DNA of 5,009 nucleotides. It comes from Oscillospiraceae bacterium (GTDB taxonomy: Bacteria; Bacillota_A; Clostridia; Oscillospirales; Oscillospiraceae). The stretch spans positions 1 to 5,009 of the forward strand of contig SVLA01000137.1 of NCBI GenBank assembly GCA_015068175.1, in the 5' to 3' direction. The notes below the pieces were generated by a model. It searched no databases and was not told the origin of the DNA. It saw nothing but the letters and a program-made list of their open reading frames with translations. Positions 1 through 5,009 of this stretch are shown in pieces. The position numbers were made by a program, and so were the translations under genes. How positions within the stretch are numbered: position 1 is the stretch's first letter; each line of letters starts with the position of its first letter.

Positions 1-1045
1 CACGGCCGGACAGGGGATCCCGGATGCAGCCGCCGATACAGGTGGCGGCGCCGCCGAAGGGCTCGATCTCGGTGGGGTGGTTATGGGTCTCGTTTTTGAA
101 CATCAGCAGCCAATCCTGATCCTCACCGTTGACTTCGGCGGTGACATGGATGGAGCAGGCGTTGATCTCTTCGCTTTCGTCCAGTTCCGGCAGCAATCCC
201 CGCTTCTTCAGGGTCTTGGCGCCGATGGTGGCGATGTCCATAAGGGTCTGGGGCCGCTTGGCGGCCTTCTCATCGCCGTAGACTTCCACGCGGGCATCCA
301 AATACCGCTGATAGGCGGCGGCCACGGCGGGATCGTGAATCTGCACATGGTCGATGATGGTGGAGAAAGTGGTATGGCGGCAGTGGTCGGACCAGTAGGT
401 GTCCACCACCCGGATCTCGGTGATGGTGGGGTCACGGTGTTCGGTGTCCCGGAAGTAGGTCTGCAGGAATTTCAGGTCATCCAGGTCCATGGCCAGGCCC
501 AACTGCTGCAGGAGGGCGGACAAAGCGGCATCGTCCATGGCGATGAAGCCGGTGACGGTGGCCACGGTCTGGGGGATGGCGTAATCCACGGCCAGGGTCT
601 GGGGCAGTTCCAGGGCGGCCTGGCGGCATTCCACGGGGTTGATGACGTGGCGCTTGATGGCGGCGATCTGATCCTCGGTCAAATCGCCCTCCAGCACATA
701 GACCTTGGCGGAGCGGACCGTGGGGCGGTCGCCCTGGGAAAGGATCTGGATGCACTGGGCGGCGGAGTCCGCCCGCTGGTCGAACTGGCCGGGCAGGGGT
801 TCCACGGCAAAAACAACGGCACCGGTGGGGAGGTCATAGGTGACATCGTCCACCTGGGGTTCGGAAAACACGGTGCCCACGGCGTAGGTAAAGAGGGCCT
901 GGTCGATATTTTCCACATCATAGCGATTCAGCACCCGCAGGGATGTGAGGGTGTGGATCTGCAGGAAATCCCGGATCTCTTTCATCAGACCGGTGGCTTC
1001 ATGGGTCTGGCCTTCCTTTTTTTCTACATAGACGCGATAAACCAT
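1..1045 (-). CDS. purL: Phosphoribosylformylglycinamidine (FGAM) synthase, long single-chain PurL, N-terminal part
   Basis: Cytosolic step 4 of IMP synthesis: FGAR + ATP + glutamine to FGAM. The ATG at 1043-1045 is preceded by a strong AAGGAGG site, and 348 codons are open to the left edge, where the gene is cut off. Residues 1-~150 match the N-terminal domain of the clostridial long PurL (start MVYRVYVEKK, then VLNRYDVENI near 38-47). Residues 218-227 carry the conserved linker motif WSDHCRHTTF. Residues 316-335 carry the start of the first synthase domain, with ETHNHPTEIEPFGGAAT, the FGAM synthase ATP/substrate region (ETHNHP is a family hallmark). Known family members of this single-chain type are about 1,200-1,250 residues with a C-terminal glutaminase domain, so roughly a quarter to a third is visible. 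The glutaminase domain and its catalytic Cys lie outside the window. It is the last gene seen in the operon and is probably translationally coupled to purD. Confidence 0.95.
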   Translation of the reverse strand, partial: MVYRVYVEKKEGQTHEATGLMKEIRDFLQIHTLTSLRVLNRYDVENIDQALFTYAVGTVFSEPQVDDVTYDLPTGAVVFAVEPLPGQFDQRADSAAQCIQILSQGDRPTVRSAKVYVLEGDLTEDQIAAIKRHVINPVECRQAALELPQTLAVDYAIPQTVATVTGFIAMDDAALSALLQQLGLAMDLDDLKFLQTYFRDTEHRDPTITEIRVVDTYWSDHCRHTTFSTIIDHVQIHDPAVAAAYQRYLDARVEVYGDEKAAKRPQTLMDIATIGAKTLKKRGLLPELDESEEINACSIHVTAEVNGEDQDWLLMFKNETHNHPTEIEPFGGAATCIGGCIRDPLSGR

Positions 1046-1050
1046 GGGGG

Positions 1051-1058
1051 ATTCCTCC

Positions 1059-1060
<2 letters not shown>
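1051..1060 (-). promoter_or_regulatory. purL ribosome binding site overlapping the purD stop codon
   Basis: Read on the minus strand this is AAGGAGGAAT, a near-perfect Shine-Dalgarno site about 7 nt before the purL ATG. The purD stop codon TAA (1061-1059) supplies the first two A residues. Ribosomes ending purD therefore finish on top of the purL initiation region, which suggests coupled translation (inference). Confidence 0.85.
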
Positions 1061-2324
<1,264 letters not shown>

Positions 2325-2378
2325 GTTTTTCCTCCTTTAGGTAAGTGGGGGAATTATGAATTTGTAATTTCAGATTGC
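2325..2378 (-). other. AT-rich spacer between AICAR formyltransferase and purD
   Basis: This 54-nt gap is distinctly AT-rich in an otherwise GC-rich operon, with several AATT units between 2351 and 2370. It contains the purD Shine-Dalgarno AAAGGAGG (2331-2338). I see no stable stem, no T-run after a stem, and no convincing -35/-10 pair. It is most simply an untranslated spacer that keeps the purD start accessible; an RNA processing site is possible but unsupported. Confidence 0.6.
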
Positions 2379-3563
2379 TTAGTGGTGGAACAGGCGCATT
2401 CCGGTGAAGGCCATGGCGATGCCGTGCTTATTGCACTCCTCGATGACCAGATCATCCCGGATGGAGCCGCCGGGTTCGGCGATGTACTTGACACCGGAGG
2501 CCACGGCACGCTTGATGTTGTCAGCGAAGGGGAAGAAGGCGTCGGAACCCAGGGCCACGTTCTGACGGGTGGACAGGAAGGCCCTCTTTTCCTCAGCGGT
2601 GAGGGGTTCGGGGCGAACGGTGAAATAATTCTGCCAGATGCCCTCGGCGCAGACGTCCTCTTCGTTGCCGTTGATGTAGCCGTCGATGACATTATCCCGG
2701 TTGGCACGGCCCAGGTCCTCACGGAATTGCAGGCCCAGGGTCTTGGGGTGCTGGCGCAGGAACCAGGTGTCGGCCTTGGTGCCTGCCAGGCGGGTGCAAT
2801 GGATGCGGCTTTGCTGGCCGGCACCCACACCGATGGCCTGGCCGTCATAGGCGAAGCAGACGGAATTGGACTGGGTATATTTCAGAGTGATGAGAGACAC
2901 GATCAGGTCGATCCGGGCATCGGCGGGGATGTCCTTGTTCTCGGTGACCACGTTTTCCAGCAGGTAGCTGCCGATCTTGAAATTATTGCGGCCCTGCTCG
3001 AAGGTGATGCCAAAGACCTGCTTCCGCTCCTGGGGATCGGGGATATAATCGGGGTCGATCCGGACCACGTTATAGCTGCCCTTGCGCTTGCTTTTCAGAA
3101 TGGCCAGGGCGGCATCGGTATAGCCGGGGGCGATGACGCCGTCGGAAACTTCCGGGGCGATGAGGGAGGCGGTCAGCTCGTCGCAGACATCGGACAGAGC
3201 CACCCAGTCACCGAAACTGCACATCCGGTCGGTACCGCGGGCGCGGACATAGGCGCAGGCCAGGGGATTTTCGTCCAGACCTTCGATGTGCTCTACGAAA
3301 CAGGCCTTCTTCAGGTCCTGGGGCAGGGGTTTGCCCACGGCGGCGGAGGTGGGGGAGACGTGCTTGAAGGAGGTGGCGCAGGCCATGCCGGTGGCTTCCT
3401 TCAGCTCCTTGACCAACTGCCAGGAGTTCAGGGCATCCATGAAGTTGATGTAGCCGGGGCGGCCGTTCAGGATCTCGATGGGCAGTTCACTGCCGTCGTG
3501 CATATACAAAGAGGCAGGCTTTTGGTTGGGGTTGCAGCCGTATTTCAGTTCAAAATGTTCCAT
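2379..3563 (-). CDS. purH: Stand-alone AICAR formyltransferase (PurH transformylase domain only, ATIC-like)
   Basis: Step 9 of IMP synthesis: AICAR + 10-formyl-tetrahydrofolate to FAICAR. The product is 394 residues, against about 510-590 for bifunctional PurH/ATIC; it lacks the N-terminal MGS-like cyclohydrolase domain and begins directly at the transformylase part (ELKYGCNPNQ, residues 5-14). Visible motifs: LNGRPGYINFMDALNSWQLV (32-51), the catalytic Lys-His pair in SFKHVSPTSAAVG (65-77; K67 and H68 align with the human ATIC K266/H267 pair), KYTQSNSVC (228-236), GAGQQSRIHCTRLAG (247-261), SDAFFPFADN (340-349) and the C-terminus RLFHH. These resemble the animal ATIC C-terminal half more than E. 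coli PurH, from memory of both. The start is set by GGAGGT at 3571-3576, 7 nt before the ATG; a longer reading from a TTG at 3602 has no such site and would add 13 residues without family similarity. The PurO-like cyclohydrolase just upstream presumably supplies the missing step 10. Confidence 0.96.
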   Translation of the reverse strand: MEHFELKYGCNPNQKPASLYMHDGSELPIEILNGRPGYINFMDALNSWQLVKELKEATGMACATSFKHVSPTSAAVGKPLPQDLKKACFVEHIEGLDENPLACAYVRARGTDRMCSFGDWVALSDVCDELTASLIAPEVSDGVIAPGYTDAALAILKSKRKGSYNVVRIDPDYIPDPQERKQVFGITFEQGRNNFKIGSYLLENVVTENKDIPADARIDLIVSLITLKYTQSNSVCFAYDGQAIGVGAGQQSRIHCTRLAGTKADTWFLRQHPKTLGLQFREDLGRANRDNVIDGYINGNEEDVCAEGIWQNYFTVRPEPLTAEEKRAFLSTRQNVALGSDAFFPFADNIKRAVASGVKYIAEPGGSIRDDLVIEECNKHGIAMAFTGMRLFHH

Positions 3564-3570
3564 GGGAATG

Positions 3571-3576
3571 ACCTCC
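3571..3576 (-). promoter_or_regulatory. Ribosome binding site that decides the AICAR formyltransferase start
   Basis: Minus-strand GGAGGT lies 7 nt before the ATG at 3561-3563 and supports that start over the upstream in-frame TTG at 3602. Its first G is also the last base of a small inverted repeat (3576-3590). Confidence 0.85.
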
Positions 3577-3590
3577 AATATTCGGTATTG
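3576..3590 (-). repeat. Small inverted repeat touching the AICARFT ribosome binding site
   Basis: CAATA (3576-3580) and TATTG (3586-3590) are exact inverted copies separated by 5 nt. In the mRNA this could form a weak 5-bp, AU-rich stem that ends in the first G of the GGAGGT site. The stem is short enough to arise by chance. Confidence 0.4.
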
Positions 3591-3591
3591 T

Positions 3592-3619
3592 AAGGACCGC
3601 AATGCTCCGTGGGGTCCTT
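3592..3619 (-). repeat. Intergenic hairpin between the IMP cyclohydrolase and AICAR formyltransferase genes
   Basis: AAGGACC (3592-3598) and GGTCCTT (3613-3619) are exact inverted copies around a 14-nt loop; two further pairs (3600-3611 and 3601-3610) may form after one mismatch. The stem sits 9 nt past the cyclohydrolase stop. There is no U-run after it in the transcribed (minus) direction, so it does not look like an intrinsic terminator. It may be an mRNA stability or processing element, or a spacer with no role. Confidence 0.55.
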
Positions 3620-3628
3620 TTGTAGGGA

Positions 3629-4342
3629 TCAGATGTGCTTATTGAGGATCCGCTGTTCGAATTTGCCGGTGGCAATGTCGGTATAGCGGACGAACAGAGA
3701 GATCTTGTTGTTTTCGTTCAGGCTGTTCCACAGCGTGGCGGTGAAGGCGTCGATGTCAGCCTCCATAGCCACACGCTCCGGCTCGCCCTGGAAAGTAGGG
3801 ATCACGGGATTGCCGTCGCAAACGTAGGTGTGGAGGAAATGGCCCAGGCCGGCGGTGGCGGGATACTCCCAGAAGAACCGGGCGCAGGCACGGCCTTCGG
3901 GATCGGCGGCCTTCAGAATGGACATCTTATAGCTGCCGTCAGCGGCCTGGAGACCGGAGATCCGGGGGGTCCAGTTGGGACCGTCGTCCTCAAACTGGCG
4001 GGTACGCAGGGCGGATTCCCAGCTTTCGCCCCGGGCCAGGTACTGCCAAATGGTGTCGGTCTGGTCGCCGTTGGTGACGATGAGGCCGCAGCCGCATTCC
4101 CGGACGGGGTGGTAGATGATCAGGTGGGGGTCCTTCATCAGGGCGGGATCGTGGGCCTCGGTGCGGATGCCGTCGGGCTCGGTGATGAATACCCGGTTGC
4201 GGGAGTTGACGCTGCGGCCCATGATGAAGTAGGCGGCCACGGCGGTCTTGCCGTCGGGGGTGACACCCAGGACGATGCCCCGGCCGGGGTAGGTATTGGT
4301 GGACAGCTTTTCGGCCATGGAGCCGATTTCATAGACATTCAT
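3629..4342 (-). CDS. purO: IMP cyclohydrolase, PurO family
   Basis: Step 10 of IMP synthesis: ring closure of FAICAR to IMP with loss of water. The 237-residue product matches the IMP_cyclohyd (archaeal PurO-like) family, not the MGS-like domain of PurH. Visible family features: YPGRGIVLGVTPDGKTAVAAY (18-38; archaeal PurO starts with a similar GR.L.VG..... .VAY pattern), SRNR (47-50), NGDQTDTIW (91-99; archaeal PurO has NG..TDTI) and TPRIS (125-129; archaeal TPRI). It is somewhat longer than archaeal PurO (about 200 residues). The ATG at 4340-4342 has GGGAG (4351-4355) 8 nt upstream, a weaker site than its neighbours have, and lies 19 nt after purN. There is no signal peptide or membrane segment, so it is cytosolic. 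Family assignment is strong from motifs and from the partner gene downstream, which lacks a cyclohydrolase domain. The symbol purO is by family; many annotations simply say IMP cyclohydrolase. Confidence 0.92.
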   Translation of the reverse strand: MNVYEIGSMAEKLSTNTYPGRGIVLGVTPDGKTAVAAYFIMGRSVNSRNRVFITEPDGIRTEAHDPALMKDPHLIIYHPVRECGCGLIVTNGDQTDTIWQYLARGESWESALRTRQFEDDGPNWTPRISGLQAADGSYKMSILKAADPEGRACARFFWEYPATAGLGHFLHTYVCDGNPVIPTFQGEPERVAMEADIDAFTATLWNSLNENNKISLFVRYTDIATGKFEQRILNKHI

Positions 4343-4361
4343 ATGTTTTTCTCCCTGTGTA

Positions 4362-4985
4362 TTACTTGATGATGACGGTTCGGCCTTCCACGGTAATGCG
4401 ATCGTCGCAGAAGGCTTTGACAGCGGCGGGCAGTAGGATCCATTCCGCCTGCTCCATGATCCGCTTCTGGAGGATTTCCGGGGTGTCGCCGGGGAGGACG
4501 GGGACCGCCTTCTGGGCGATGATGGGGCCGCCGTCGCATTCTTCGCTGACGAAGTGGACGGTGGCGCCGGAGAGCTTGACGCCGTATTTCAGGGCTTCCT
4601 CGTGGACCCGGAGGCCGTAATAGCCGGGGCCGCAGAAACTGGGGATCAGGGCGGGGTGGACATTGATGACGGCGTTGGGATAGGCATTCACCAGCTCTTC
4701 GGTGAAGATGACCATGCAGCCTGCCAGGACCACCAGGTTGATGTCCAGGGCCTTCAGCAGATCCACCAATGCCTGGGTCATGGCGCGGTTGGAATCGAAT
4801 TCCTTCCGGGGCAAAACATAGCCGGGGATCCCGGCCTTTGCAGCCCGTTCCAGGGCGTAAGCACCGGCCTTGGAGGAAATGACGGCGGCGATGGCGCTGT
4901 TGCCCAGTTCGCCCCGGGCCTGGGCGTCGATCAGCGCCTGCAGGTTGGTTCCGCCGCCGGATACCAAAACTGCGATCCGCTTCAT
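4362..4985 (-). CDS. purN: Phosphoribosylglycinamide (GAR) formyltransferase, PurN
   Basis: Step 3 of IMP synthesis: GAR + 10-formyl-tetrahydrofolate to FGAR. The 207-residue product has normal PurN length (about 190-215) and appears complete. Motifs: phosphate-binding loop VSGGGTNLQALID (8-20); the catalytic segment VINVHPALIPSF (106-117), with N108 and H110 matching the E. coli N106/H108 pair; and VHFVSEECDGGPIIAQ (143-158), whose D151 matches E. coli D144. After HPALIP the chain reads SFCGPGYYG (116-124), a clostridial-looking variant of the usual loop, and all three catalytic residues are kept. The ATG at 4983-4985 overlaps the stop of the upstream reading frame (ATGA), indicating coupled translation with the putative purM. 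The IMP cyclohydrolase follows after 19 nt. Confidence 0.97.
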   Translation of the reverse strand: MKRIAVLVSGGGTNLQALIDAQARGELGNSAIAAVISSKAGAYALERAAKAGIPGYVLPRKEFDSNRAMTQALVDLLKALDINLVVLAGCMVIFTEELVNAYPNAVINVHPALIPSFCGPGYYGLRVHEEALKYGVKLSGATVHFVSEECDGGPIIAQKAVPVLPGDTPEILQKRIMEQAEWILLPAAVKAFCDDRITVEGRTVIIK

Positions 4986-5009
4986 GCCAGGATCACCTTT
5001 TCTTCGCCG
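4982..5009 (-). CDS. purM: Putative purM (AIR synthetase) C-terminus, cut by the window edge
   Basis: The frame entering from the right edge reads GEEKVILA then TGA (4984-4982). The TGA overlaps the purN ATG by the ATGA arrangement. A short tail of this kind is typical of clostridial PurM, and purM directly before purN is the common order. Only eight residues are visible, so the identity rests mostly on position. PurM would catalyse step 5, FGAM to AIR. Confidence 0.55.
4990..5003 (-). promoter_or_regulatory. purN ribosome binding site inside the end of the upstream gene
   Basis: On the minus strand this reads AGAAAAGGTGATCC. GGTGATCC is complementary to the GGATCACC near the 16S rRNA 3' end, and the whole resembles the extended anti-Shine-Dalgarno complement with two bases missing. 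It ends 4 nt before the purN ATG and also encodes the last residues (EEKVIL) of the upstream protein. Confidence 0.6.

Noticed and set aside
2325..2378. Internal promoter before purD in the AT-rich spacer
   Set aside because: No convincing pair of -35 and -10 hexamers with proper spacing could be seen; AT content alone is not enough.
2354..2848. Minus-strand overlapping frame within the AICARFT gene
   Set aside because: Pro/Ser/Thr-rich alternative frame of a clearly identified gene, with no motif of its own. Similar short Pro-rich frames within purL, purD, purN and the cyclohydrolase were dropped for the same reason.
3564..3602. Longer AICARFT start at a TTG 13 codons upstream
   Set aside because: No ribosome binding site in front of it; the extension would be translated through the intergenic inverted repeats, and the ATG at 3563 has GGAGGT at good spacing and fits the family start.
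3592..3620. Intrinsic terminator between the cyclohydrolase and AICARFT genes
   Set aside because: The stem is not followed by a U-run in the minus-strand transcript. In the plus direction only four T's follow, and no plus-strand gene is supported.
2382..4369. Two long plus-strand open frames opposite the AICARFT and IMP cyclohydrolase genes
   Set aside because: Same shadow effect: Gly/Val/Asp-rich translations with no family motifs, while the minus-strand frames match well-known enzymes end to end.

Overview
The whole window is an interior piece of a de novo purine (IMP) biosynthesis operon. All genes lie on the minus strand, so transcription runs from position 5009 down to 1. In transcription order they are: the last codons of a gene that looks like purM (AIR synthetase), purN (GAR formyltransferase), a PurO-family IMP cyclohydrolase, a stand-alone AICAR formyltransferase (the transformylase half of PurH only), purD (GAR synthetase), and the first 348 codons of a long single-chain purL (FGAM synthase) that runs off the left edge.

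The sequence suggests a GC-rich member of the Clostridia, most like Oscillospirales/Ruminococcaceae gut bacteria. This is an inference from: (i) strong AGGAGG-type ribosome binding sites before most genes; (ii) the clostridial style of PurD (an APDDP motif where many bacteria have GPE-type residues), PurN (a SFCG..YYG segment after HPALIP) and PurL (long single chain rather than PurS/PurQ/PurL); and (iii) the purM-purN-cyclohydrolase-AICARFT-purD-purL gene order. No species can be named from the sequence alone.

Region by region: 4982-5009 is the putative purM tail, sharing an ATGA overlap with purN (4362-4985). A 19-nt gap leads to the IMP cyclohydrolase (3629-4342). A 65-nt spacer with two small inverted repeats precedes the AICAR formyltransferase (2379-3563). 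A 54-nt AT-rich spacer precedes purD (1059-2324). A 13-nt gap, in which the purD stop codon is part of the purL ribosome binding site, leads to purL (1045 to the left edge). There is no gene-free stretch above 300 bases, and I see no RNA gene, mobile element, CRISPR array, convincing terminator or internal promoter.

Together the genes cover steps 2 (PurD), 3 (PurN), 4 (PurL), probably 5 (PurM), 9 (AICARFT) and 10 (IMP cyclohydrolase) of the ten-step route from PRPP to IMP. The most notable point is how the last two steps are encoded. Most bacteria use one bifunctional PurH. Here two separate adjacent genes do it: an archaeal-type PurO-like cyclohydrolase and a transformylase that reads more like the C-terminal domain of animal ATIC than like E. 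coli PurH. I found no unknown defence, mobile or regulatory system.
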